This document shows, piece after piece, positions 51,602-59,587 of a DNA stretch of 64,000 nt. The translations under genes were made by a program, and so were the position numbers. Origin of the DNA: Streptomyces sp. MspMP-M5 (lineage in GTDB: Bacteria; Actinomycetota; Actinomycetes; Streptomycetales; Streptomycetaceae). Location: positions 1 to 64,000 of the forward strand of contig NZ_KB891940.1 in NCBI RefSeq assembly GCF_000373585.1, written 5' to 3'. A model generated the notes under the pieces. The model did no database searches. It was not told the DNA's origin and saw nothing but the letters and a program-made list of their open reading frames with translations. Each line of letters begins with the position of its first letter. The first letter of the stretch is position 1.

Positions 51602-52519
51602 ATGAGCACCGCACGCCCCCAGGAGCACCACCCCATCGCGCCCCGCCGGGTCGCCTTCGACTGGCGCGAGACCCCGCTGCACTGGATACCGGACGAACCC
51701 ACCGCCACCCATGTGATCAATGTGCTGCACCTGCTGCTCCCCGCCGGCGAGCGGTGGTTCGTCAAGGTCTTCAAGGAGGCCCTCCCGCTGGTCCGGGACG
51801 AGCAACTCCTCAAGGAAGTCAAGGGTTTCATGGGCCAGGAGGCCACCCACAGCGTCCAGCACGCCTATGTCCTGGACCACCTGGCCCACCAGGGCCTCGA
51901 CACCACCCCCTACACCCGGCACGTGGACTTCCTCTTCGAATACCTCCTGGGGGAGCGGCCGCCTTTCCGCTTCCCGGTCCCCGAGCGGGAGTGGCTGCGT
52001 TTCCGGCTCGCCCTGATCGCCGCCATCGAGCAGTTCACCGCCGTCCTCGGCAACTGGGTCCTGAGCGCCGAGGGCCTGGACCGCGCCGACCCGGACCCGG
52101 TGATGCTCGACCTGCTCCGCTGGCACGGCGCAGAGGAGGTCGAACACCGCTCGGTCGCCTTCGACATGTACCAGCACACCGGTGGCGAGGAACCCGCCCG
52201 CTACGCTCGCCGGGTCCTGGCCATGGCCGTGACCGCCCCCGTTCTGCTCTACCTCTGGTCCTGGGGCGCCGGCTATCTCCTACGCCACGACCCCCAACTG
52301 GCCACCCCCTCCCGCTATTCGCTCCGCGAGCACAACCGCGCGGCCCGCAGGGGCCTGCTGCCCACCTGGCGGGAACTGGGCTCGGCCATCCCCCGCTACG
52401 TCCGGCGCTCCTACCACCCCTCCCAGGAAGGCTCGCTCCGCGCAGCCCTCACCTACCTCGCGTCCTCCCCGGCCGCCCGAGCCGCGGCCGGCGCGGTGGG
52501 GCGCGCCGCACTCCAGTGA
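51602..52519 (+). CDS. PF10118 'metal-dependent hydrolase' (ferritin-like diiron candidate)
   Basis: A 305-residue member of the COG3687/PF10118 family. Conserved acidic and His residues suit a four-helix diiron site: FKEALP, GQEATHSVQHAY (Glu, His, His), IEQFTAVLGNW and the GAEEVEHRSVAFD motif near residue 180. A hydrophobic helix (VLAMAVTAPVLLYLWSWGAGYL) may attach it to the membrane. The biochemical role is unproven. It follows the EphD-like gene on the same strand. ATG 51602 is preceded by TCAGGAGCC. Confidence 0.87.
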   Translation: MSTARPQEHHPIAPRRVAFDWRETPLHWIPDEPTATHVINVLHLLLPAGERWFVKVFKEALPLVRDEQLLKEVKGFMGQEATHSVQHAYVLDHLAHQGLDTTPYTRHVDFLFEYLLGERPPFRFPVPEREWLRFRLALIAAIEQFTAVLGNWVLSAEGLDRADPDPVMLDLLRWHGAEEVEHRSVAFDMYQHTGGEEPARYARRVLAMAVTAPVLLYLWSWGAGYLLRHDPQLATPSRYSLREHNRAARRGLLPTWRELGSAIPRYVRRSYHPSQEGSLRAALTYLASSPAARAAAGAVGRAALQ

Positions 52520-53131
52520 CGGCGGGCGACGGCAGAACGAGCCACGAGCCGCTCCGTGGCCGGCCCGACTCCGCGGGCCGGGCTCTGTCCGATATCCGTC
52601 CCCGGTGGCCGACCTCGGTCCAACGCCACGGGCCGGCCCTTGCCGGACGCCATGAGAGGGCACCTGTCCGATGCCGGGAGCCAGCCCGCCCGATGCCATG
52701 TAACGGGCCGGTAGCTCCCCGAAGCCCGCCCCGGTGGCTACCCGAAGCCGTGAGCCGAGAGCCCGCCCGAAGCCCCGAGCCAGGTCGCCGGCCCAAAGCC
52801 CTGAGCCGGGCGCTGGCTCGAAGCCCTGAGCCAGGTCGCTGGCTCGAAGCCGTGAGCCGGTTGCTGCCCGAGCCCGGGCCGATCGAGGCCCGCCCCCGCC
52901 CCCGCCCCCGGAGAGGCGGCCGCCCGCCCCGGTGCCGCGCGAGGCAGCCGTATCGTGGCACCGCCGCACCCGGCCCATGCCGAAGGGCGAACGGCGTCCG
53001 GCCACGGTCCGTGGCGTGCCCGGCCCTCGCCACGGCCCCGTGGGCAACCGCCTTGTAGGCAGCTATCCCACGATGGCTGACCGGCACCACGGCCTCCGCG
53101 ACGAGGCGGCCGTCCCGTAAGGAGCACCGCA
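52520..53131. repeat. 610-bp intergenic region with six 25-bp imperfect repeats
   Basis: Units built on CGAAGCC-YGTGAGCC-type words lie head to tail at 52718-52740, 52741-52765, 52766-52791, 52792-52816, 52817-52842 and 52843-52866. Each could form a small AGCC/GGCT hairpin. The rest is G/C-rich and without a supported gene on either strand. It precedes the merR gene. Confidence 0.65.
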
Positions 53132-54244
53132 GTGACGACCGAGCAGCCACCGACGGCCGAGTACCGCATCGAGGACCTGGCCCACCTCAGTGGCGCCACG
53201 GTCCGCACCATCCGCGCCTACCAGGACCGGGGACTGCTGCCCCGCCCCGAGCGTCGCGGCCGCGCCAATGTGTACGGCGAGGCCCACCTTGCCAGGCTGC
53301 GCCAGATCGCCGACCTGCTCGACCGCGGGTACACCCTCGCCAGCATCAAGGAACTCCTCGAAGCCTGGGACGCCGGGCGTGACCTGGGCGGCGTCCTGGG
53401 CCTGGTCGCCGAGATCGACGGGCCGTGGACCGACGAGAAGCCGACCCGCATCACCCGCGCCGACCTGGACGCCGCCTTCGGCGGCAACTCCGACGAGCAG
53501 GCGGTGGCCGAGGCCGTCGAACTCGGCGTCCTGGAACGCGTTCCCGGCCGGGACGACGCGTTCCTGGTACCCAGTCCGCAGGAACTCGCGGTCGCCGCCG
53601 AACTGCACGCGGCGGGTGTCCCCCTGCTGGCGATCTCCGGACATCTGCGAGAGGTGCGCGGCCAGGTCGAGCACATCGCCTCCCGTTTTCTGGACTTCAC
53701 CACCGAGCACGTCTTCCGGTCGTTCCTGGACCATCCGCCCACCGAGGCCGAGACGGCCGAGGCCACGGCCCTGGTCCGGCGTCTCCGCCCGCTGGCCCAG
53801 CAGACCATCGACGCCGAACTCGCCCGCGCCATGCGGACGCTGGCCTCCCGGTACATCCGTCACCACCTCACCGAGGCACTGGCGCCCGGACACCCGGAGC
53901 CTGACAGCGATGCGGAAACCGGGCCGCGGACCGGCCCCGTGTCGGCGTCAGCCCCGGCGCCGGGGGCCGCCGCGGGACGCCTGGTCGCCCCGGAACCGGG
54001 GCGCCGCCCCGAGCGGGCAGCGGTCCCCGGGCCCGTCGCGGACCCCCGTCCCGCGACCGGCTCGGAGGCCGTGCTGCTGCCCGTCGAGACCGTGCGGGCC
54101 GTCCGCGACCTGGTGGGCCCGGAGGGCACGGCCGCTTTCATCGCTGCCGCCGCACAGCGCGAGGTGCATGCCCGCGCCATGGACGCCCTGGCGACGGCGC
54201 ACCACGGCCCCCGGACCGGTGAGGAGGACGGCCCCGGGCGCTGA
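53132..54244 (+). CDS. MerR family transcriptional regulator, large form
   Basis: A 370-residue regulator. The winged HTH (YRIEDLAHLSGATVRTIRAYQDRGLLPRPERRGRANVYGEAHLARLRQIADLLDRGYTLASI, split here over about 11-72) is a good MerR match, followed by the usual helical dimerisation region. Residues 100-250 form a second domain without clear homologues, and the C-terminus contains a Pro/Ala-rich linker before a final helical segment (VETVRAVRDLVGPEGTAAFIAAAAQREVHARAMD). GTG 53132 has AAGGAG about 9 nt upstream. It may control the EphD/PF10118 group, but this is only proximity. Confidence 0.88.
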   Translation: MTTEQPPTAEYRIEDLAHLSGATVRTIRAYQDRGLLPRPERRGRANVYGEAHLARLRQIADLLDRGYTLASIKELLEAWDAGRDLGGVLGLVAEIDGPWTDEKPTRITRADLDAAFGGNSDEQAVAEAVELGVLERVPGRDDAFLVPSPQELAVAAELHAAGVPLLAISGHLREVRGQVEHIASRFLDFTTEHVFRSFLDHPPTEAETAEATALVRRLRPLAQQTIDAELARAMRTLASRYIRHHLTEALAPGHPEPDSDAETGPRTGPVSASAPAPGAAAGRLVAPEPGRRPERAAVPGPVADPRPATGSEAVLLPVETVRAVRDLVGPEGTAAFIAAAAQREVHARAMDALATAHHGPRTGEEDGPGR

Positions 54245-54373
54245 CCCCGCCCCCGACCGTCTCCGGGCGGCTCCCCGTGGCCCGGCCTTCCCCGGGCTCG
54301 TCCCGCTTGCTTCCCTCTCCAGTTGTCAAGGATCGAGCCGGACGCCCCCGACCGGCCACCCCTTCGGGTTGCG

Positions 54374-55723
54374 TCACATCACCGGATCCGGCAGCCAGTT
54401 GCCATGGAACCCGTACGGCACCCGCCGCGGCAGGGACACTGTGGCGACCGGGCCGGCGGTGATGTCCTCCGCGTCGAGGATCACGAGATCGCTGGTGCCG
54501 GTGGCCGCGTCGTGGACGTAGGTGATCAGCCAGCCCGGCCCGCCCGGACGGTCGTCGGCAGGGGCGAACGCCGCCTCGCCCGGGGTACGCCCGGGGCCGA
54601 AGTCATAGCGGGCCACCGCGCCGGTCCGCAGGTCGTAGCGGAGCAGGGCGCCGGGTATCGGGCCGGTGCCCGGTGCCTCGGCAGCCGTGACATGGCCGAA
54701 TCGGGCGGGGAGCCCCGCGAGCCGGTCGTCTATGCGCGGGAACTCGCCTATCTGGTCGTCGATCTGCTCCTCCCGTACGGTGCCGGAGGCGAGATCGATG
54801 GTCCAGCGCCACAGGCAGGGCGGCGCATGCCCAGTGAGGGCGGCGTAGCGCGACACATGGAGGACAATCCGCTGGTCGCCGTCGTCATGGGCGTTCAGCG
54901 AGTGGAAGACATAGCAGGGGTCGATGGCCAGCCAGCGGACCTCGCCATGGGGATCGTCGCGCCGCAGCACCCCGAGCCGCGCCCCGTACTCCGGGTCCCA
55001 GCGGTACGGCATGCCGGGGCGGGTGCCGTCCAGGACCATCGGAAGGTCCATGAAGATGACATGGCGGGCCGTCAGATGGAAGTCGTGCATCATCGTCGCG
55101 GCGGGGACGTCGATGGGGCGGCTGACCTCCAACTCCCCTGCCGCATCGGCCCGGTGATAGGTCAGATAGGGCGGCTCGGAGCGGCCGTAGCCGAAGAAGT
55201 GCAGCTCTCCGGTGGTGGGACAGATTTTGGGATGGGCCGTCATGGCGGTGGTGAGCCGGCCGCGGAAGTCATGGGGGCCGACGGTCTCCAGCTCATGTCC
55301 GGGCCGGCAGTCGATCTCATAGGGGAAGGACGACTCGACCAGCGCCAGTGTGCGGCCGGCGTGCCGGACGACATGGGTGTTGGCGACGCCGGCGGTCAGA
55401 TCGCGGCGGCCCGTCCCGCCCCCGATCCGGACACCGTCGGTGAAGGTCGAGGTGCGGACCCAGCGATTGCGGTAGGAGACGGCCCGGCCGCCCGCAAGGC
55501 GCACACCGTGGACCATGCCGTCGCCGAAGAACCAGTGCGCGCTGGCGGCGGCCTGGGGGTTGGGGCCGTTGCGCAGATACCAACCGGAGAGCTCCGGCGG
55601 GATGGTGCCGGTGACCGGCAGGTCGTGAGTGGTCAGTTCGTCGGTGACCGGGGCGAAGTTGCCGGCCAAGTGCGGCGGCGGAGCCGAGGACGCGGCTGCC
55701 GCGGTGGTCGGGGTGGTGGTCAT
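54374..55723 (-). CDS. Carotenoid oxygenase (RPE65/CCD family)
   Basis: A 449-residue non-haem iron enzyme that cleaves carotenoid or related double bonds. Four His ligands are visible: TAHPKICP (about 167), MMHDFHLTARH (about 210), VFHSLNAHDDG (about 270) and GFHGNWLPDP at the C-terminus. The N-terminal GWYLRNGPNPQ and HWFFGDGMVHGV are family hallmarks. ATG 55723 has GGAGGT 8 nt upstream and overlaps the stop of the membrane-protein gene. The operon is divergent from padR and probably PadR-controlled. Confidence 0.94.
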   Translation of the reverse strand: MTTTPTTAAAASSAPPPHLAGNFAPVTDELTTHDLPVTGTIPPELSGWYLRNGPNPQAAASAHWFFGDGMVHGVRLAGGRAVSYRNRWVRTSTFTDGVRIGGGTGRRDLTAGVANTHVVRHAGRTLALVESSFPYEIDCRPGHELETVGPHDFRGRLTTAMTAHPKICPTTGELHFFGYGRSEPPYLTYHRADAAGELEVSRPIDVPAATMMHDFHLTARHVIFMDLPMVLDGTRPGMPYRWDPEYGARLGVLRRDDPHGEVRWLAIDPCYVFHSLNAHDDGDQRIVLHVSRYAALTGHAPPCLWRWTIDLASGTVREEQIDDQIGEFPRIDDRLAGLPARFGHVTAAEAPGTGPIPGALLRYDLRTGAVARYDFGPGRTPGEAAFAPADDRPGGPGWLITYVHDAATGTSDLVILDAEDITAGPVATVSLPRRVPYGFHGNWLPDPVM

Positions 55724-56313
55724 GCGGCCATACCTCCCTGGACGTCGAGCCGGGCGCCGGCCTGCTGCAGGAAACGGGCGCGGGCTCGTTCCGGATATGT
55801 GGCGGTGAAACGGATGGCAAGAACGAATCCGACGATCTGGATGAGGATCGAGTAGACGATGGCCATGCCGTAGGCGGCCATGGCGGCCTGGGCGATCGCG
55901 ACCAGAGTGAAGGACAGCGCCCAAGCGGCGGTGATGACGACATTGACGCGCCGGAACAGCGGTGTGTGCCAGACCTCGGGCGGGGCCATCCGACGGGCGA
56001 TCGCCATGGTGAAAGGACGCCGGACGGCGATCGACACCCAGGCGATGAGCCCCAGCCAGCCCATCGACAGCGAGTTGCTGTACGTCGTGAAACCACTGCC
56101 AGGGTGGGCGAAGGCCCACACGGCGAGAACCGCGATTTTGAACGCGATCGTGCCGTACTCCAGCAGCCGGGACTCCAGCGAGAGCCCCGCGGCGCGGTCG
56201 GCTATCAGCAGCACCACGGCCACGACCAAACCGGCAAGCGCTCCCCACTGATAGCCGATCGCGGACACCGCCGCGAAGACCAACCACGGAGTGAAGCCCC
56301 GCAGATAGCTCAT
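55720..56313 (-). CDS. Multi-pass membrane protein coupled to carotenoid oxygenase
   Basis: A 197-residue protein with five or six predicted helices (FTPWLVFAAVSAIGYQWGALAGLVVAVVLLI split into two, GTIAFKIAVLAVWAFAHP, LGLIAWVSIAVRRPF, VNVVITAAWALSFTLVAIAQ, YGMAIVYSILIQIVGFVLAI). The pattern is like small integral membrane proteins of unknown role. It is the first gene of the operon, overlapping the oxygenase by four bases (ATGA). A helper for a membrane-bound substrate or apocarotenoid is conceivable but unproven. Confidence 0.82.
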   Translation of the reverse strand: MSYLRGFTPWLVFAAVSAIGYQWGALAGLVVAVVLLIADRAAGLSLESRLLEYGTIAFKIAVLAVWAFAHPGSGFTTYSNSLSMGWLGLIAWVSIAVRRPFTMAIARRMAPPEVWHTPLFRRVNVVITAAWALSFTLVAIAQAAMAAYGMAIVYSILIQIVGFVLAIRFTATYPERARARFLQQAGARLDVQGGMAA

Positions 56314-56430
56314 GATCCCCCCTCTTCACTCGCGTCCGATCACGGCGGACGGCGACTTGACGACATGCCGGGCCGATGACCGCGACCGCGGCATTGCGCC
56401 CGGTCTCAGGCGCTCCCGCCCCCAGCGACA

Positions 56431-56487
56431 TTCCAACAGTGACATGTCGAAGTTGGAAAGTCCAGCGTTGACATGTCAGTTGTGGAA
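56431..56487. promoter_or_regulatory. Two composite palindromic operators, PadR candidate
   Basis: Site 1 (56431-56458) is TTCCAAC-N3-GACATGTC-N3-GTTGGAA, a perfect interrupted palindrome. Site 2 (56460-56487) keeps the GACATGTC core, inside TGACATGTCA, with diverged arms (GTCCAGC / TGTGGAA). The cores are 29 bp apart. Site 2 covers the -35 of padR; both lie in the region shared with the divergent carotenoid oxygenase operon. ATGT/ACAT half-sites are typical of PadR operators. Confidence 0.75.
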
Positions 56488-56495
56488 GGTAATGT
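56468..56495 (+). promoter_or_regulatory. padR promoter, leaderless
   Basis: TTGACA (56468-56473) and TAATGT (56490-56495) are 16 bp apart. The -10 ends 7 nt before ATG 56503, so the mRNA likely begins at the start codon. Confidence 0.65.
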
Positions 56496-56502
56496 GCGGG
56501 TC

Positions 56503-57117
56503 ATGAGCCTGCGACATGCCGTACTGGGCCTGCTCTCCGAATCCCCGGCGAGCGGCTACGACCTGATGAAGCTGTTCAACGCCTCGCTCACGAGCGTCTG
56601 GCCGGCGACCCAGAGCCAGGTATACGGCGAGCTCAACAAGCTCACCAAGGCCGGCCTGGTCGAGGTATCCGCCCACGGCCCGCGCGGCCGCAAGGAATAC
56701 GCGATCACCGACGACGGCCTGGCCGAGCTGCGCCACTGGCTCACCGAGGTCGCGCCCTCCGGCCCGCCGCGCCACGACGGCCTGCTGCGGGTGTTCTTCC
56801 TCGGCATCCTCACGCCCCTGGAAGCGCAGTCGTATCTCCTCACGCTGGCCGAGGGCGCCGCGCGCGCCCACGGCCAGTACGAACAGATCGACCAGCACAC
56901 GGAGTGGGACGAGGAGATGGTCTCCGTCTACGGGCGGATCGCGCTGGAGTACGGTCTGCGGCTGTCCGCGACGATGGAGGACTGGGCCCGCTGGGCCGCG
57001 GACGAGGTCACCAGCGCCAAGGCCCGCAGAGCCAGTGAACTAGCGCGCGCGCGACACGGCGCGAAAGAGCCCGAGCAGGACGAACAACCGGCCGCGGAGC
57101 AGCCCGACGGCACGTGA
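56503..57117 (+). CDS. PadR family transcriptional regulator
   Basis: A 204-residue regulator with the PadR winged HTH (residues 1-85: LRHAVLGLLSESPASGYDLMKLF ... ATQSQVYGELNKLTKAGLVE ... RKEYAITDDGLAELRHWL) and the C-terminal Vir_act_alpha_C-type helical domain. ATG 56503 fits the leaderless promoter and is preferred over GTG 56473, where sequence overlaps the operator. It is divergent from the carotenoid oxygenase operon. Ligand unknown; phenolic or apocarotenoid signals are conceivable. Confidence 0.92.
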   Translation: MSLRHAVLGLLSESPASGYDLMKLFNASLTSVWPATQSQVYGELNKLTKAGLVEVSAHGPRGRKEYAITDDGLAELRHWLTEVAPSGPPRHDGLLRVFFLGILTPLEAQSYLLTLAEGAARAHGQYEQIDQHTEWDEEMVSVYGRIALEYGLRLSATMEDWARWAADEVTSAKARRASELARARHGAKEPEQDEQPAAEQPDGT

Positions 57118-57246
57118 CGCCCGCCGTGCCTCGCACCACCCGGTGGCGGACCCGCCTCCTCCGCTGCGGCTCACCGGCCCCGCCTCGCCGGGCGTCCGCC
57201 CGATTGTTCAGGTGCCGCGGCCGCCGCGCCGCGGCATCCTGAAGGC

Positions 57247-57789
57247 ATGAACCACCAGCGCTCCGTGCGCATTTCGAAGTACCTGGCGAGGCATCTGCGC
57301 CACGCACCGGAACGGATCGGCATCGCCCTGGACGCTCAGGGATGGGTGCCGGTGACCGAGCTGATCGACGCCGCCGCGCGGCACGGATTTGCTTTCTCCA
57401 GGGCCGAGTTGGAGTCCGTGGTCGCCGACAACGACAAGCAGCGCTACACCGTGGAGAACGACCGCATCCGCGCCAATCAGGGCCACTCCGTACACGTCGA
57501 ACTCGGCCTGCCGCCGGCCGTGCCGCCCGGTTTCCTCTTCCACGGCACGGTGGCCCGTAGTGTCGCCGCCATCCGGGAGGAGGGGCTGCGGCCGATGTCC
57601 CGGCATGCCGTACATCTCTCGCCGGACCGCGAGACCGCGACCCGGGTGGGCGCACGGCGCGGCAAACCGGTGGTGCTGACGGTGGACGCGGGAGCGATGC
57701 ACCGGGCGGGCCATGTCTTCCACCGCAGCGCCAACGGCGTCTGGCTGACCGCGCATGTACCGCCGGAGTTCCTCCGCTTCCCCGGCTGA
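57247..57789 (+). CDS. kptA: RNA 2'-phosphotransferase (KptA/Tpt1)
   Basis: A 180-residue enzyme that removes 2'-phosphates from RNA using NAD+. Family motifs are present: ISKYLARHLRHAP (about 9-21, with the catalytic Arg-His), NDRIRANQGHSVHVEL (about 75-90), LFHGT (about 97) and RHAVHLSPD (about 119). The N-terminal winged-helix lobe and C-terminal ART-like lobe are complete. Bacteria lack tRNA splicing of the eukaryotic type, so its substrate in the cell is unclear. It is a single gene convergent with pspAB. Confidence 0.95.
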   Translation: MNHQRSVRISKYLARHLRHAPERIGIALDAQGWVPVTELIDAAARHGFAFSRAELESVVADNDKQRYTVENDRIRANQGHSVHVELGLPPAVPPGFLFHGTVARSVAAIREEGLRPMSRHAVHLSPDRETATRVGARRGKPVVLTVDAGAMHRAGHVFHRSANGVWLTAHVPPEFLRFPG

Positions 57790-57832
57790 CCCGCATCGGC
57801 CGTACACCGGGAAAGCAAGGGAAAGCAGCAGG

Positions 57833-58396
57833 TCAGAGGCCGGGGGCTCCCCAGACCGGGAACCACCGGGAAAGATCCTTCTCGATCGTCAGATCGTCCC
57901 CGAGCATCGCCCGCACCTGGAGTTCGAGCGGGTTGTCGCGCTTCTCGGCATCGCCGGGCCGCGGCGCGAAGGGGTAGAACGTGCCGCGCTTGTAGAGGTA
58001 GACGAGCGCCAGCGACCGCTCGCGCTCATCGCGGAACCCGAGCAGCGAGCACAGCAGCTGCGGGCCGAAACCCGCCTCCTCCAGGGAGGTGTTGACCGCG
58101 TGCAGGTCGTTGACCAGGCCCGCGACGTCTTCCGGGGCGTGCCGCACCAGCAGCCATGAATAGCCGTACGCGTCCTGCGTGAACTCCACCGAGCCGTCCA
58201 GGAGCGCACGCGCCTCCTCCTGGATCCGCGCGAACGCGCCGCCCTCGACGCTTGCGAAGCACACCGACCCCAGCCCGGTGGGGGTGAAGCCGGCCGCGGC
58301 CTGCAGGGTGACCGCGGCGGACGGCAGCGCGAAGAGCTGGTCCAGATCGGGCCGCACCGGCTTGCTGCGGCCGAGGATGGCGTCCAGAAGTCCCAT
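57833..58396 (-). CDS. pspAB: PspA-associated protein PspAB
   Basis: A 187-residue protein starting MGLLDAILGRSKPVRPDLDQLFALPSAAVTL, the hallmark of PspAB, which works with PspA-type membrane stress proteins. It has no membrane helix. ATG 58396 has AAGGAG about 10 nt upstream. It follows htpX on the same strand by 101 bp; this spacer contains a near-parS palindrome. Together they point to an envelope stress unit, though no pspA gene is inside the window. Confidence 0.9.
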   Translation of the reverse strand: MGLLDAILGRSKPVRPDLDQLFALPSAAVTLQAAAGFTPTGLGSVCFASVEGGAFARIQEEARALLDGSVEFTQDAYGYSWLLVRHAPEDVAGLVNDLHAVNTSLEEAGFGPQLLCSLLGFRDERERSLALVYLYKRGTFYPFAPRPGDAEKRDNPLELQVRAMLGDDLTIEKDLSRWFPVWGAPGL

Positions 58397-58440
58397 ACGC
58401 GGCTTGCTCCTTGATCCCTTGCTCCGATGACGCGGTGGCA

Positions 58441-58456
58441 TGTTTCACGGGAAACA
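58441..58456. other. parS-like palindrome (one mismatch)
   Basis: TGTTTCACGGGAAACA differs at a single base from parS (TGTTTCACGTGAAACA); flanks extend the symmetry (GGCA ... TGCC). It lies between pspAB and htpX and may be a weak ParB site. Confidence 0.7.
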
Positions 58457-58497
58457 TGCCGTGCGTCGGTCACTGCCGTGCCGCCGGAGGCCGCCGT

Positions 58498-59397
58498 TCA
58501 GGGCCGCCCCAGCTGTGCCGCTATCCGCCCCAGCTGATCGAGCCGCTGTTCCAGCGTGGGGTGCGAGGACAGCAGCTGGTTGAAGCTCTCCTTGTTGAAC
58601 GCCGGCGCGAAGTAGAACGCGTTGAAGGGCTGCGCCTTGCGGAGGTCCTCGGTCGGGATCCGCGCGATCTGTCCGGTGACCTTGGTCAGCGCGGAGGCCA
58701 GCGCCGAGGGGCGCCCGGTCAGCAGGGCGGCGGCCCGGTCCGCGGACAGCTCGCGGTAGCGGGAGAGCAGCCTGGTGAGCAGGAAGCTGATGGCGTAGAC
58801 GACGACGCTGACGGCGGTGACGATCAGGACGGCGATGGCGGCGTTCTGATCGCGGTTGTTGCGTCCGACGCCGCTCCACAGGGCGGCGCGGGTGATGATG
58901 CCGGCCAGCACCCCGAGGAACGAGGCGATGGTCATCACCGCGACATCGCGGTGGGCGACATGCGAGAGCTCATGGGCCAGCACGCCCTCCAGCTCCTCCG
59001 GCTCCAGCCGCCTGAGCAGCCCGGTCGTGGCACAGACCATGGAGTTCTGCTGATTGCGGCCGGTGGCGAAGGCGTTCGGCACATCCGACTCGGCGATCGC
59101 GACCCTCGGCTTGGGCATGTCGGCCAGGGCGCAGAGCCGGTCCACGGCGCCGTGCAGCTCGGGTGCCTGCTCCGGTGTTACCTCGCGCGCGCCCATACTG
59201 AAGGCCGCGATCCGGTCGCTGAACCAGAACTGTGCGACGAACATCGCGCCCGAGATCAGCAGCACCACCACCCAGGCGCCCTTGAGCAGCACCACCAGCG
59301 CACCGACGACCACGACGTACAGCAGTCCGATGAAGAACATCGTCATGACCATGCGCGAGGTCAGCCCGCGGTCGGGGGCGAATCGGGTCTGTGCCAT
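58498..59397 (-). CDS. htpX: HtpX-type membrane zinc metalloprotease
   Basis: A 299-residue M48 protease that degrades damaged membrane proteins. Two N-terminal helices (VMTMFFIGLLYVVVVGALVVLL and GAWVVVLLISGAMFVAQFWF) are followed by the HELSH zinc motif (about residue 141) with the third ligand Glu in RELSADRAAALL. Further helices lie at IASFLGVLAGIIT and AIAVLIVTAVSVVVYAISFLL. ATG 59397 has GGAGGAG upstream. It probably forms a stress operon with pspAB. Confidence 0.95.
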   Translation of the reverse strand: MAQTRFAPDRGLTSRMVMTMFFIGLLYVVVVGALVVLLKGAWVVVLLISGAMFVAQFWFSDRIAAFSMGAREVTPEQAPELHGAVDRLCALADMPKPRVAIAESDVPNAFATGRNQQNSMVCATTGLLRRLEPEELEGVLAHELSHVAHRDVAVMTIASFLGVLAGIITRAALWSGVGRNNRDQNAAIAVLIVTAVSVVVYAISFLLTRLLSRYRELSADRAAALLTGRPSALASALTKVTGQIARIPTEDLRKAQPFNAFYFAPAFNKESFNQLLSSHPTLEQRLDQLGRIAAQLGRP

Positions 59398-59587
59398 GGC
59401 TCCTCCGCAACACACCGCTTCTCGCGCAGTGCGACGGCCCGGTCGCGCGCCGGTCTCCACCCGCGCGCCGGGCCTGCACACTGCGCCGCTGTCCCAATTC
59501 TCCCCCTTGACGGCTATATACCGGGTAAAGCCCCGGCCGGGATACCAGGGCAAACCGGGCGCATGGCCTGACCTGGTGGTTGTACCG

